Notes: generated from the sequence alone by a model not told the origin. 64,000 bases of DNA from Acidocella sp. 20-57-95 (GCA_002255575.1 NCAT01000002.1:62001-126000), one strand, 5' to 3'; positions 47,064-56,294 are shown, counted from the first letter of the stretch. Made by a program: numbers and translations.

Positions 47064-47237
47064 CTAGTGATAGACGCCACCGCCAAAGCCACCAAAGAGC
47101 CATACAACCAAAAGAACAATCACAATTAGGCCAAGGATACCACCGGAACCGCGGCTGCCATAGGAGCGATGCGCATAATACCCACCACCGCCACCAAACA
47201 ATAAAACCAAAACAATAATTAGTAGCAATAGCGACAT
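47064..47237 (-). CDS. Small glycine-rich two-helix membrane protein, 57 residues
   Basis: On the minus strand ATG 47237 opens a 57-residue protein. It consists of a hydrophobic helix (LLLLIIVLVLLF), a run of five glycines, a short YYAHRSYGSRGSGG hinge, a second hydrophobic helix (ILGLIVIVLLVVWLFGG) and a GGFGGGVYH tail. AGGGGG is seven bases before ATG, a strong ribosome site. Many alphaproteobacteria encode similarly built small proteins (DUF3309-like in layout), but I cannot assign the family. The opposite strand also has an open frame here, with no comparable hydrophobic or ribosome-site signal. Confidence 0.75.
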   Translation of the reverse strand: MSLLLLIIVLVLLFGGGGGYYAHRSYGSRGSGGILGLIVIVLLVVWLFGGFGGGVYH

Positions 47238-47420
47238 GGTCGGCCCCCTAAATCATAAGCTTGTATTCTATAGATTGTGAGCCGTTAAGGCGGCGGAAAG
47301 GCCTTGCGATATTAATACGAAGACACTAACTGGCCATCTTTCAAAGCGCGGTCTTATAAGTCACTGATGCAGTTTTTTGAGAATAATGGAATTTTTACAC
47401 TCAGACATTATCAATATCAT

Positions 47421-47471
47421 GTAAGCATTTTAGATATTATTGTATCTTCTATGCCTCAATCTCATGCTTAC
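47421..47471. repeat. Inverted repeat in AT-rich intergenic region
   Basis: GTAAGCAT (47421-47428) and ATGCTTAC (47464-47471) form a perfect 8-base inverted repeat separated by 35 mostly AT bases. With two mismatches the arms can be extended to 13 bases. It lies within the 248 bases between the small membrane protein and the PAQR gene and could terminate the latter or bind a protein. Confidence 0.4.
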
Positions 47472-47475
47472 GCGA

Positions 47476-47484
47476 TGTGGATAA
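47476..47484 (-). promoter_or_regulatory. Perfect DnaA-box 9-mer
   Basis: TTATCCACA on the minus strand matches the DnaA-box consensus exactly. It sits at the edge of an AT-rich intergenic stretch, one base beyond the PAQR gene stop. No cluster of boxes or origin-linked gene is present, so an origin is unlikely. A single 9-mer can also occur by chance. Confidence 0.3.
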
Positions 47485-47485
47485 T

Positions 47486-48169
47486 CTAGGGTACACGAAA
47501 TAGCTGCAGATAGGTGGCAAGATATTGGCATGATGCGGCGATTAGAATTAGTGTATGCCAGATGGGGTTATAAAATTTGATCTTGGAATATGTATGCAGA
47601 GCGGCCCCAACCGAATAGGCAATGCCACCGGCAAAAATCAACGCGAGAACAACCGGTTGCAACAGCGCAAAGCAATAATGCATCAGCACCAGAAGCATCC
47701 ATCCCATCGCTAAATACAGGGCCAGCATGGCGCGCTCAAACCGGCGCGGATAGCGCAGCGTCATAAAAATTCCTGCTGCCGCCAGTGACCATATGACCAC
47801 GCATAACCAAATGCCACCGCGGCCAATAAGCACATTGGCACTGATTGGCGTGTAGGTGCCTGCGATCATCACGAAAATCATTGCACGGTCCAGACGGCGC
47901 AGACGCTCTTTCAACAGGCTCGGCTGTTGCAACTGATAGGCAGCCGATGACCCCAGCATACCGACCAAGCCAAAAACATAGAGCGTGATTGATAATACCA
48001 AGATGGTACCGCCGTGGTGGACCGCTTGCACCAGTAGCCACATGGCAGCGGCCAGACCCAAAGATACACCGATATAATGCACCACCCGATCCGCCATACG
48101 CTCTGCTGGTGAATAATCCTGAAAACAAAAAAACTCGGCTTGTTTGTCTTTCTGCACCGCCATCCTCAT
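47486..48169 (-). CDS. trhA: PAQR family membrane homeostasis protein TrhA (hemolysin III-like)
   Basis: A 227-residue protein with seven predicted helices. PAQR motifs include the Ser/His positions in SSAAYQL, a conserved Asp region (RLRRLDRAMIFVMIAGTYTP) and the C-terminal HTLILIAA. Bacterial PAQRs help keep membrane fluidity and energetics. The N-terminus (YSPAERMADRVVHYIG) is typical. It lies downstream of the chemoreceptor gene, with 72 bases between. Confidence 0.9.
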   Translation of the reverse strand: MRMAVQKDKQAEFFCFQDYSPAERMADRVVHYIGVSLGLAAAMWLLVQAVHHGGTILVLSITLYVFGLVGMLGSSAAYQLQQPSLLKERLRRLDRAMIFVMIAGTYTPISANVLIGRGGIWLCVVIWSLAAAGIFMTLRYPRRFERAMLALYLAMGWMLLVLMHYCFALLQPVVLALIFAGGIAYSVGAALHTYSKIKFYNPIWHTLILIAASCQYLATYLQLFRVP

Positions 48170-48241
48170 GCAACCGCCCGGATTATAGTGGCGCGATTAC
48201 GACTTGGCGCAAGCTAAAATAATAAAATGAGCTTACATCTT

Positions 48242-49915
48242 TTAGCCAATCCGGCGCGATTTCAATGGAATGATGGTGGCCCCGGACACTTGTTCTGATC
48301 CTGTGCGGAATTGTTGCAGACATTTTGACAATTCTTGCGCCTCGGTCGCAAGCTGGTGGCTCGCCTGCAATGTTTCCTGCACGACCGATGCGTTGCGCTG
48401 GGTGGACTGGTCCATCTGGTTAACGGCCTGGTTCACCTCGCCCAGGCTGGCAGCTTGTTCTTGGGCGGCGGCGGCGATGTCGTTGACCAGCAGGCTGAGA
48501 CGATTGACCTGTTCAACGATACGTTCGAGCGCACCGGCGGCTGTATCAACCAGTTGTACCCCCTGCCCGACCTGCTGGCCGGAGGCGCCGATGAGCATTT
48601 TGATGGATTTAGCGGCTTCCGCCGAACGCTGCGCCAAGGCCCGAACTTCGCTGGCAACCACCGCGAAGCCCCGCCCCGCCTCACCAGCGCGGGCGGCTTC
48701 AACGCCGGCATTCAGCGCCAATATGTTTGTTTGGAAAGCGATATCGTCAATCACGCCGATAGTGCTGGCAATTTCGCGTGATTGTGCCGCAATGCCTTCC
48801 ATGGCGGTAACCGTATCTCGCAGTACATTGTTGGAGGTTTGCGCTTCCTCATGCGCCAGTGAGACCGCCGAGCGCGCGGTCTGCGCCCCTTCCGCGGTTT
48901 GCCGGACTGTCGCGGTAATTTCACCAAGGGCGGCAGCGGTTTGCGCCAAGGTGGCCGCCTGTTGCGCGGTGCGACCGGATAGATCGTCCGAGGCTTGGCG
49001 GATATGTTCGGCGCCTTTGCTGACATCGGCGGTATTACGGGCAACAGCATCCATCGTGCTGTGAAGCTGGGCGATCGCGTGGTTGAAATTCTGCTTCAGC
49101 GGTTGGTACGCGGCGGATAATTCGGTTTCGATCCGATAGGCAAGATCACCTTGCGCCAGATGGCTAAGCCCGCTGGCCAGGGCCGTTATAGCATCGGTCT
49201 GGCGTTTTGCGTCCCATAAACGCTCAGCATCCAATTTGCGCCGGCTATCTTCATAGTCTTGCCGCTGGCGGACCGCCTGCTGGGCGGTTTGTGCCTGTAA
49301 TTGGGTAATTTCGTTCAAGGCGCTGATGGAGGCAGCAAAATCCGGCACAATGCCAGAGGACTCAGCATTGGAAGGGGTTTTTTTGACGCCTGCGAACAAA
49401 ATACCAATTACCTTGCCGTCTGCCAAAATAGGTTCGTAAACGGCGATGTATGGCTCGCCCAGAATTTCCGCATCACCACGGTAAGAAAGCCCCTGCCCCA
49501 ACACCCGGTCATAAGCGGGACCGGGTGCCAATTTGGTGCCAAGTGCCCGGCTGCCATGCGCGGTTTGCACGTTGGTGGCGACGCGCTCATCACCCAAAAA
49601 AATCGTGGCGGTGCCGCCGAGCTTGGCTTTCACCTGATCGACAATGGTACAATCACCATTTATGCAATGGCTGCCGAAATACAGCACCTCACCCTCCTGC
49701 CGGGGCAGGCCGAGGGCGGTCAAGGCGGTACGCAACATATCTAGATTTTCATCCAGCCCATTTTGCGCCAGCATGGCATCGTTGCGCGCGCGCGCAGCCT
49801 TGACGGCCGCTGCCAGACGTAGATTAAGCGCGGCCAGGCGCTTGAAGTGCAACTTTACCAAAATACCGGCGAGCAAGGCTGAAAATACCAAACATGTGGG
49901 AAGCAAAAAAATCAT
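48242..49915 (-). CDS. Methyl-accepting chemotaxis protein with a Cache-like sensor
   Basis: From ATG 49915 the protein is 557 residues. It has one hydrophobic segment (about 3-20) followed by basic KLHFKR; a Cache_3/Cache_2-like sensor ([12 protein letters not shown] and [24 protein letters not shown]); a coiled stretch; a HAMP-like region ([14 protein letters not shown]); and the signalling tip [24 protein letters not shown]. No second membrane helix follows the sensor, so the usual periplasmic topology is not supported. An upstream open stretch to 50032 is Cys-rich and unlike the family. GGGGTGAC before ATG is the likely ribosome site. Confidence 0.88.
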   Translation of the reverse strand: MIFLLPTCLVFSALLAGILVKLHFKRLAALNLRLAAAVKAARARNDAMLAQNGLDENLDMLRTALTALGLPRQEGEVLYFGSHCINGDCTIVDQVKAKLGGTATIFLGDERVATNVQTAHGSRALGTKLAPGPAYDRVLGQGLSYRGDAEILGEPYIAVYEPILADGKVIGILFAGVKKTPSNAESSGIVPDFAASISALNEITQLQAQTAQQAVRQRQDYEDSRRKLDAERLWDAKRQTDAITALASGLSHLAQGDLAYRIETELSAAYQPLKQNFNHAIAQLHSTMDAVARNTADVSKGAEHIRQASDDLSGRTAQQAATLAQTAAALGEITATVRQTAEGAQTARSAVSLAHEEAQTSNNVLRDTVTAMEGIAAQSREIASTIGVIDDIAFQTNILALNAGVEAARAGEAGRGFAVVASEVRALAQRSAEAAKSIKMLIGASGQQVGQGVQLVDTAAGALERIVEQVNRLSLLVNDIAAAAQEQAASLGEVNQAVNQMDQSTQRNASVVQETLQASHQLATEAQELSKCLQQFRTGSEQVSGATIIPLKSRRIG

Positions 49916-49976
49916 AATGTCACCCCAAACTGCACCGTAAACAGCCGGCCAGCTAGGACAGTTTAGGTAGGCTTTG

Positions 49977-49991
49977 TTAACGAGAGTTTTA
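49977..49991 (-). promoter_or_regulatory. Possible CtrA-type site upstream of the chemoreceptor gene
   Basis: The plus strand reads TTAACGAGAGTTTTA, that is TTAA-N7-TTTA, one mismatch from the CtrA pattern TTAA-N7-TTAA. It lies about 60 bases upstream of the chemoreceptor ATG in the 212-base gap shared with the divergent glycosyltransferase gene. CtrA often controls motility genes in alphaproteobacteria, which makes the position plausible, but the motif is short. Confidence 0.25.
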
Positions 49992-50127
49992 CAGCAGCGA
50001 AAATTTACCAGACCGTTGCATGTAGAGACCACCTTTGCATACCGGGTAATCTCGGCTTAGCTTCGTAACGATTTTGTTTCATAGATAGTTGGTGTTGCCG
50101 CCCGTTGACGATTTTAAGGAATTTGTA

Positions 50128-51138
50128 ATGAGTACCGCCCACCCAACTGTCAGTGTGATCATGCCGGTTTACCATGTTGAGCAATATGTGGCGCAGGCCG
50201 TGCAATCGGTGCTCGACCAGAGTTATCAGGATTTTGAACTGATCATCGTGGATGATGGCGGCACGGATCATAGCGTGGCGATTTGCCGTGAATTCACCGA
50301 CCCACGAATTCGGATTATCAGCCAAGTCAATCATGGTTTGGCCGGGGCGCGCAATACCGGGATTGCGGCCGCGCGCGGGCACTTGGTCGCGCTGTTGGAT
50401 AGCGATGATATTTGGGCACCCGGCAAACTTGCCGCCCATGTCGCGCATTTGAATGCCAATCCGGATGTGGGGGCAAGCTATTCGGCAGCTGAGTTGATTG
50501 ATGAGCACGGGCATTCACTGGGAATTTTCCAGCGGCCCAAGCGTGGCGCGGTTTCAGCACGTGAGGTATTTTGCGGCCAGGCGATTTGCAATGGCTCAAC
50601 GCCGGTATTTCGGTTGGAAATGCTGCACGACTCTGTGATACATCATGATCATTCAGGTCGAGCCTGGTATTTTACCGAAACGCTGCGCCGTTCGGAGGAT
50701 GTAGAATGTTGGACACGTTTGGCGTTGCGTAGCCAGTTGCGGTTTGAAGTCATTGATGACGTGCTGACATATTACCGCGTTAATTCCGCCGGGCTTTCTG
50801 CCGATGTGATTCGGCAATTAAATTCATGGGACCAAATGTGCGCTGATATCGAGGCTTTTGCTCCGGATTTCATTGCCGCACATCGCAATGAGGGGCGGGC
50901 GCGCGAATTGCGCTACCTTGCCCGCCGTTGCGTGTTCATGCGTGATCGCCGTTTGGGTTTGATGCTCATCACCCAAGCATTGACCACCTGCCCGCGCTTG
51001 ATGTGGCAGGAGCCCGTAAAATCTGGCGTCACGTTGGCCGCCTGCCTGGCATTGCGCGTGCTGCCGCAAAGTTACTTCAATCGGTTGCTCCGGGTGGCAC
51101 AGGATGCTCTAGGTCTATTTAGACGCAGTTTCGGATAA
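50128..51138 (+). CDS. Family 2 glycosyltransferase
   Basis: This 336-residue GT2 enzyme starts TVSVIMPVYHVEQYVAQAVQSVL. It has VDDGGTDHS (first Asp pair) and the metal DxD in LLDSDDIWAPGKL. The EDVECWTRLALRS stretch is the typical acceptor-side motif. The start at 50128 follows TAAGGA by seven bases; 13 upstream codons in frame lack family character. It is probably for surface glycan synthesis. The following 61 bases to the convergent ligase gene have an imperfect hairpin (GCCGG/CTGGC). Confidence 0.85.
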   Translation: MSTAHPTVSVIMPVYHVEQYVAQAVQSVLDQSYQDFELIIVDDGGTDHSVAICREFTDPRIRIISQVNHGLAGARNTGIAAARGHLVALLDSDDIWAPGKLAAHVAHLNANPDVGASYSAAELIDEHGHSLGIFQRPKRGAVSAREVFCGQAICNGSTPVFRLEMLHDSVIHHDHSGRAWYFTETLRRSEDVECWTRLALRSQLRFEVIDDVLTYYRVNSAGLSADVIRQLNSWDQMCADIEAFAPDFIAAHRNEGRARELRYLARRCVFMRDRRLGLMLITQALTTCPRLMWQEPVKSGVTLAACLALRVLPQSYFNRLLRVAQDALGLFRRSFG

Positions 51139-51199
51139 AATAATTATGTGGGATCGCTGCCGGTGAGCTGGCAATCACATTGCATTCTCAATGCTAGCG

Positions 51200-52780
51200 T
51201 TAACTTAAATCTTTCATTTTCATGGTCGTTTTGAAACTCTCCAGCCGGTCAGCCTCGGTGGCGGGTTTGTCGGTACGCAGGCGTAGTATGCGCGGAAAGC
51301 GCAGGGCCACGCCGGATTTGTGGCGGGTTGAGCGTTGCGCGGCATCGAAGCCAACCTCGAAGACGATTTCTTTTGCAACTTCGCGCACCGGGCCGAAACG
51401 GCCGATGGTGTTGTTGCGTATCCATTTATCGAGAAAATTTAACTCCGCATCTGTATAGCCCGAATAGGCTTTACCGATCGGGACCAACTCACCATTCTCG
51501 TTCCAAAGACCGAACGTGTAATCGGAGTAGTAGGACGAGCGTTTACCATGCCCGCGCTGGGCGTACATGAGCACCGCGTCTACACTTAGCGGGTCGCGCT
51601 TCCATTTCCACCAATGGCCTTTCGGGCGGCCTGCGAGATAAGGTGATTCAGCATGTTTGATCATCAGCCCTTCAATGCCGGCGGCACGGGCACCCGCCCG
51701 CAAGGCCGCCAATTCCTGGTAGGCTGAGAAATTTACCAATGGAGACAGGTCCATCTGTGCCGGATGCGCGTGGGCCATGAAAGCTTCCAGGTGCCCGCGG
51801 CGCTCATCAAAATTTTTCGATCGTACATCCGCATCGCCGTGAAACAGGATATCATAAAGCCGAACGATCACGGGGTAGTCGCGCAGCATGGCAGTAGAGA
51901 CGGTTTTGCGATTGAGCCGCTGTTGTAAATCACTGAAGCTCGCCACTTCACCATCACGCATCACCAGCAATTCACCATCGAGCACCGCATGAAACGTCAT
52001 TGCGTCCAGAATTTCCGGAAACGCATGCGAGATATCATCGGCGGTACGGGTGTAAAGCCGCTTGCCATGCGGGCCGGCGACCAGTTGCACGCGTATCCCA
52101 TCCCATTTCCATTCAGCACGATGAACCGACCAATCAAGCGATTCGAGATCTTTGTCTTCAATCGGATGTGCCAGCATCACCGGCCGGAATACCGGTTGTT
52201 GTGCGGCGTCCGGTTGCGGCCCGCGTTGTTCCAGCCAGGCGAATAAGTCCGCATAGGGTGGTGTCAGGCTGTGCCAAACCTCGTCAATCTGTTGCACATC
52301 AATGCCGCCAAGTTCTGCTAGTGCGAGTTTGGCAAGCCGTAATGAAGCGCCGACACGCAAGCCACCGGTCATCAGCTTGATCAGCGCGATCCGGGTAGAG
52401 ACATCTGAAACATCCAACCATGAGGCGACTAGATTAGGAATCTCATGACGTTTGGCTGCGCGCAGAGACGCGATCACCTCAGGGAGTTCAGGAGGGGCAT
52501 TGACGGCGGGTCGTGGCCAGATAAGGGCTAAGGTTTCCGCCAAATCGCCAACAAAATCATAAGAGAGTGCAAATAGCGCCGGATCAGTCCGTGCTTCTGC
52601 CAGCGCCCGTAGCATCGCCGGTTTCGCACCTGGAAATTCCAACGCGCCGGCTAATACGGCAAGGGCGAAGCCGCGTTCCGGGTCTGGCCGTGTGGTGAAA
52701 TAGTTTTTCAACAGAGTGATTTTGGCGTTGCGGCCGGGTGAAAACAGCAGCCGTTCCAGAAGATTGGCAAACGCCTTCAC
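51200..52780 (-). CDS. lig: ATP-dependent DNA ligase (repair type)
   Basis: The 526-residue ligase has a helical N-terminal DNA-binding domain and the adenylation motif EWKWDGIR, with nucleophile Lys225. GELLVMRDGE, GLMIKHAESPY and WWKWKRD are the next nucleotidyltransferase motifs, and an OB-fold follows (GFGLWNENGELVPIGKAYSGY region). It belongs to the bacterial repair ligases found with an exonuclease and Lhr-type helicase, not to the Ku-associated LigD. The GTG start overlaps the exonuclease stop (GTGA). The NAD-dependent LigA would do replication. Confidence 0.93.
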   Translation of the reverse strand: MKAFANLLERLLFSPGRNAKITLLKNYFTTRPDPERGFALAVLAGALEFPGAKPAMLRALAEARTDPALFALSYDFVGDLAETLALIWPRPAVNAPPELPEVIASLRAAKRHEIPNLVASWLDVSDVSTRIALIKLMTGGLRVGASLRLAKLALAELGGIDVQQIDEVWHSLTPPYADLFAWLEQRGPQPDAAQQPVFRPVMLAHPIEDKDLESLDWSVHRAEWKWDGIRVQLVAGPHGKRLYTRTADDISHAFPEILDAMTFHAVLDGELLVMRDGEVASFSDLQQRLNRKTVSTAMLRDYPVIVRLYDILFHGDADVRSKNFDERRGHLEAFMAHAHPAQMDLSPLVNFSAYQELAALRAGARAAGIEGLMIKHAESPYLAGRPKGHWWKWKRDPLSVDAVLMYAQRGHGKRSSYYSDYTFGLWNENGELVPIGKAYSGYTDAELNFLDKWIRNNTIGRFGPVREVAKEIVFEVGFDAAQRSTRHKSGVALRFPRILRLRTDKPATEADRLESFKTTMKMKDLS

Positions 52781-53793
52781 ATTAAATCCTCATCACCATA
52801 GCCGATCAACCGCAGAGCGCGGGCGCGGATTTGCATCCTTTGCGCGGCATGGATCAGCGCCTCCTCGCTGCCATGGGTCACCCAAATCTCGGGCGCCTGC
52901 ACGTCGCGGATGGTGGTGAGAAGGTCATTCCAGTCCGCATGGTCGGAGATCACCAATGGTAATTCCACGCCGCCGGCTTTGGCGCGTTGGCGAATGCTCA
53001 TCCAGCCTGAGGCCATACACACCACGGGGTCTTCCAGCCGCCGCGCCCAACGGTCTGCAATCGCGGAAGGTGGCGCGAGCACGATGGAACCTTTTAAGGA
53101 GGCTTTATCCGCCACCGTCGCCGGACGTAACTCACCAAGTTCCACACCAAGCTCGGTGTAAGTGCCGCACACCGCGACATGCGCGCCGTGCAGATAAACC
53201 GGTTTGTCGTAGCCCGATTTTCGAAGCTCGCCGATCAGACGTTGGCATTTACCAAGCGCATAGCAACCGACAACATGGGTACGTTCAGGAAACATCTCTA
53301 CAGATGCGAGTAATTTTGCAATTTCATCAGCCGCGGCCGGATGCTGGAACACTGGTAAGCCAAAGGTGGCTTCGGTGACGAATACATCACAAGTTTGCAC
53401 CTCAAAACCCGCGCAGGTAGGGTCTGATTGGCGCTTATAGTCACCAGAAATAATCACACGCGCACCGCCATAGTCGAGCGCAATTTGCGCGGCACCTAAG
53501 ACGTGCCCGGCAGGATACAGGGTGGTTTTTACGCCGTTGATGGTGATTGTTTCACCATAGGGTACAGCCTGCTGCACGCCACCCGCGCGCTCTGCCCCCA
53601 TGCGGGTACGCATTACCGCCAGTGTACCCTCAGTTGCCAGCACATGGGCGTGGCCAGGCCGCGCATGGTCGGCATGGGCATGGCTGATGACAGCACGCTC
53701 CACCGCCCGCAGCGGGTCAATATAAAACCCGCCAGGCTCGCAATAGAGGCCGGACGGCGTGGTCTTCAGCCAGGTTTCAGCGGCAAGTGACAT
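52777..53793 (-). CDS. Ligase-associated DNA exonuclease, metallo-beta-lactamase fold
   Basis: From ATG 53793 the protein is 338 residues. It has the HxHxDH zinc motif SHAHADHARPGH (His38-His43), a further His in YPAGHVLGAAQ, Asp in IISGDYK and a beta-CASP-like part ending in SDHADWNDLL and VTHGSEEAL. Related enzymes of the SNM1/mRNA 3'-processing group process nucleic-acid ends. Other in-frame starts are ATG 53802 and TTG 53811; 53793 fits best because the LexA-like site ends further upstream. It is co-transcribed with the ligase. Confidence 0.9.
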   Translation of the reverse strand: MSLAAETWLKTTPSGLYCEPGGFYIDPLRAVERAVISHAHADHARPGHAHVLATEGTLAVMRTRMGAERAGGVQQAVPYGETITINGVKTTLYPAGHVLGAAQIALDYGGARVIISGDYKRQSDPTCAGFEVQTCDVFVTEATFGLPVFQHPAAADEIAKLLASVEMFPERTHVVGCYALGKCQRLIGELRKSGYDKPVYLHGAHVAVCGTYTELGVELGELRPATVADKASLKGSIVLAPPSAIADRWARRLEDPVVCMASGWMSIRQRAKAGGVELPLVISDHADWNDLLTTIRDVQAPEIWVTHGSEEALIHAAQRMQIRARALRLIGYGDEDLM

Positions 53794-53805
53794 GAGCCTC
53801 ATATA

Positions 53806-53820
53806 GAACAAAGAGTGAAT
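53806..53820 (-). promoter_or_regulatory. Candidate LexA box between exonuclease and helicase genes
   Basis: The minus strand reads ATTCACTCTTTGTTC, that is ATTC-N7-GTTC, one base off the alphaproteobacterial LexA box GTTC-N7-GTTC. It lies 13 bases upstream of the exonuclease ATG and 18 bases upstream of the divergent helicase ATG, in a 44-base gap. It overlaps a TATATG that could be the -10 element of the exonuclease-ligase unit, so LexA could block both directions. Confidence 0.5.
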
Positions 53821-53837
53821 ACGGCATATAAGGCGTT

Positions 53838-56249
53838 ATGCAGAAGCTGCCACCGCATTTTGTGAACTGGTTTGCCCATAAAGGCTGGCTGTTGCGCCCG
53901 CACCAGCAGGCCATGCTGGACGCCGCCGCGCATGGCGACGATGCGCTGCTGATTGCCCCCACCGGCGGCGGCAAAACTTTGGCCGGGTTTTTACCGAGCT
54001 TGATTGCATTGTCAGAGACTGCGGGGGCTGGGCTGCATACGCTCTATGTAAGCCCGTTAAAGGCGCTCGCGGCGGATATTGCGCGTAACTTGATGATACC
54101 AGCGGCGGAAATGAAACTTGACCTGCGGATTGAAACCCGCAGCGGCGATACATCAGCCACGCAGCGAGCCCGCCAGCGCAGCGACCCGCCGGATATTTTG
54201 CTGACCACGCCGGAGAGTCTGGCGCTGTTGATTTCCCAGGAGAATGCGCCGGAATTTTTCCGCACGTTGAAATGCGTGGTGGTGGATGAAATTCATGCCC
54301 TGGCCGGCACCAAACGTGGCGATCAGTTGGCGTTATGTCTGGCACGGCTCAGCCGCCTGGCGCCAGGCTTACGTAAAACCGGGCTGTCCGCCACGGTGGC
54401 GCACCCGGATGCGATGCGGGCATTTTTGGGGCCGGCAACCAAGCTGATTGAGGCGCATGACGGCACGCCGCCTGAGATTTCTCTGTTGCTGCCACCGGGG
54501 CGCATTCCTTGGTCCGGCCATATGGGGCTGGCCGCGGCGCAGATTGTGCTGGAACAGATTGCGCACGCCGCTATGACGATTGTGTTCGTAAATACCCGTG
54601 CGCAAGCCGAGCTGATGTTCCAGGAAATCTGGAAACATAATGAGGCGAATCTGCCGATTGCGCTGCATCATGGCAGCCTGGATATGGGCCAGAGGTTGAA
54701 GGTGGAAGCCGCGATGGCGGAGGGAAAATTGCGGGCCGTCATTGCCACATCATCGCTTGATCTCGGCATTGATTGGGGCGGGGTCACGCAAGTGTTGCAG
54801 GTGGGTGCACCTAAAGGTGTGTCGCGGTTGTTGCAGCGCATTGGGCGGGCGAACCATCGGATGGATGAGGCTTCCAAAGCCGTTTTGGTGCCGGCGAACC
54901 GGTTTGAAGTGTTGGAATGTGAAGCGGCGATTGCGGGCGTGGCGGCGGGCGCTTTGGATGGCGACCCGCCACGCCCTGGCGGGCTGGATGTGCTGGCACA
55001 GCATATAATGGGGCTGGCCTGTGCGGCGCCGTTTCACCCAGATGACGTATATGCGGAGGTGACTTCAGCAGCACCTTACCGAGACCTCTCACGACGTGAT
55101 TTTGATGATGTGCTGCAATTTGTTGAAAATGGTGGCTACGCGCTGGCCGCTTATGAGCGCTACCGGAAATTGTTTCGTGATTCTGAAGGGTATGTCTATG
55201 TGGCCAATACGCGCGTGGCCCGCCAGCACCGGATGAATATTGGCACGATTGTGGAAGCGCCAACGCTGAAAGTGCGGCTGGTGGGCAAGCGCGGCGGGTT
55301 TGGCACGCCGCTTGGCGAGGTGGAGGAATATTTCGTCAATATGCTCACCCCAGGCGACACATTCATGTTTGCCGGGCGTTTGCTGAAATATCTGCGGCTG
55401 CGTGAAACCATTGTGGAAGTGACCGATGGTGGCACGGGTGAACCAAAAGTGCCCGCCTATGCCGGTGGGCGGATGCCGATGACCACAAACCTCGCAGACC
55501 GCGTGCGCGCCATGTTGCAGAATTCCGCAGTCTGGCATTTATTTCCGCCGGATGTGCGTGAATGGCTGGCGTTGCAAAAATATCGCTCCAGCCTGCCGGG
55601 GCCGGATAATTTACTGGTGGAAACATTCCCGCGTGGTGGACGCTGGTACATGGTGGCTTATTGTTTTGAAGGGCGGAATGCGCACCAGACGTTAGGTATG
55701 TTGCTGACCAAACGAATGGAGCGATTCGGCTATCGTCCGCTTGGGTTTGTGGCGACTGATTATGTGCTCGCCACATGGTCCGTGAATGAGCCTACCGATA
55801 TTGCTGGGTTATTTGAGCAGGATTTGCTTGGCGATGATTTAGAAACGTGGCTTGCAGAAAGCTCAATGCTGCGGCGGACCTTTCGGCAAGTGGCGGTGAT
55901 TGCCGGGCTGATCCCGCGCTACCAGCCAGGGGCGGATAAAAACCGCCGGCAAGTGACGATTAATTCTGATCTGATTTATGATGTGCTGCGCAAGCACCAG
56001 CCCGGCCATGTGTTGCTACGCGCCACCCGTGCCGATGCCGCGACGGGCCTAACCGATATCAGCCGCATCGCGCTCTTGTTGCAGCGGGCAGCAGGGCAAT
56101 TGGTGCATCGGGCCCTGCCCCGGGTATCACCACTGGCCGTGCCGGTTTTGCTGGAAATTGGGCGGGAGAATGTGGCCGCAGCTTCCTCTGAAGACGAATT
56201 ACTGGCCGAAGCCATGCAGCAAGCAGACGATTTGCTGTCTGCCACATGA
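53838..56249 (+). CDS. Ligase-associated DEXH-box helicase (Lhr family)
   Basis: The 803-residue superfamily 2 helicase has Walker A PTGGGKT (41-47), the DEIH box (150-153), SATVAHPDAM (motif III), and motif VI QRIGRANHRMD. A winged-helix and C-terminal Lhr-type region follows. It is shorter than long Lhr proteins (about 1500 residues) and is the Lhr-Core-like form typical of ligase clusters. It is divergent from the exonuclease with the LexA-like site between. The fourth common partner, a PdeM-type phosphoesterase, is not in the window. Confidence 0.92.
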   Translation: MQKLPPHFVNWFAHKGWLLRPHQQAMLDAAAHGDDALLIAPTGGGKTLAGFLPSLIALSETAGAGLHTLYVSPLKALAADIARNLMIPAAEMKLDLRIETRSGDTSATQRARQRSDPPDILLTTPESLALLISQENAPEFFRTLKCVVVDEIHALAGTKRGDQLALCLARLSRLAPGLRKTGLSATVAHPDAMRAFLGPATKLIEAHDGTPPEISLLLPPGRIPWSGHMGLAAAQIVLEQIAHAAMTIVFVNTRAQAELMFQEIWKHNEANLPIALHHGSLDMGQRLKVEAAMAEGKLRAVIATSSLDLGIDWGGVTQVLQVGAPKGVSRLLQRIGRANHRMDEASKAVLVPANRFEVLECEAAIAGVAAGALDGDPPRPGGLDVLAQHIMGLACAAPFHPDDVYAEVTSAAPYRDLSRRDFDDVLQFVENGGYALAAYERYRKLFRDSEGYVYVANTRVARQHRMNIGTIVEAPTLKVRLVGKRGGFGTPLGEVEEYFVNMLTPGDTFMFAGRLLKYLRLRETIVEVTDGGTGEPKVPAYAGGRMPMTTNLADRVRAMLQNSAVWHLFPPDVREWLALQKYRSSLPGPDNLLVETFPRGGRWYMVAYCFEGRNAHQTLGMLLTKRMERFGYRPLGFVATDYVLATWSVNEPTDIAGLFEQDLLGDDLETWLAESSMLRRTFRQVAVIAGLIPRYQPGADKNRRQVTINSDLIYDVLRKHQPGHVLLRATRADAATGLTDISRIALLLQRAAGQLVHRALPRVSPLAVPVLLEIGRENVAAASSEDELLAEAMQQADDLLSAT

Positions 56250-56294
56250 TACGGCAAATAGATCAGGTCATAAACGCATTACGGGGGAAATCTT

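Noticed and set aside
46931..47218. 95-codon plus-strand frame in intergenic DNA
   Set aside because: It is low-complexity (Gln/His/Arg-rich) and opposite the 57-residue hydrophobic protein, which has a better ribosome site and a coherent two-helix layout.
47238..47485. Chromosome replication origin
   Set aside because: Only one DnaA box is present and no origin-linked genes (hemE, parAB, gidA, dnaA) are near.
48270..49064. 264-codon plus-strand frame
   Set aside because: It is antisense to the signalling domain of the chemoreceptor and is Ser/Ala/Cys-rich with no motif.
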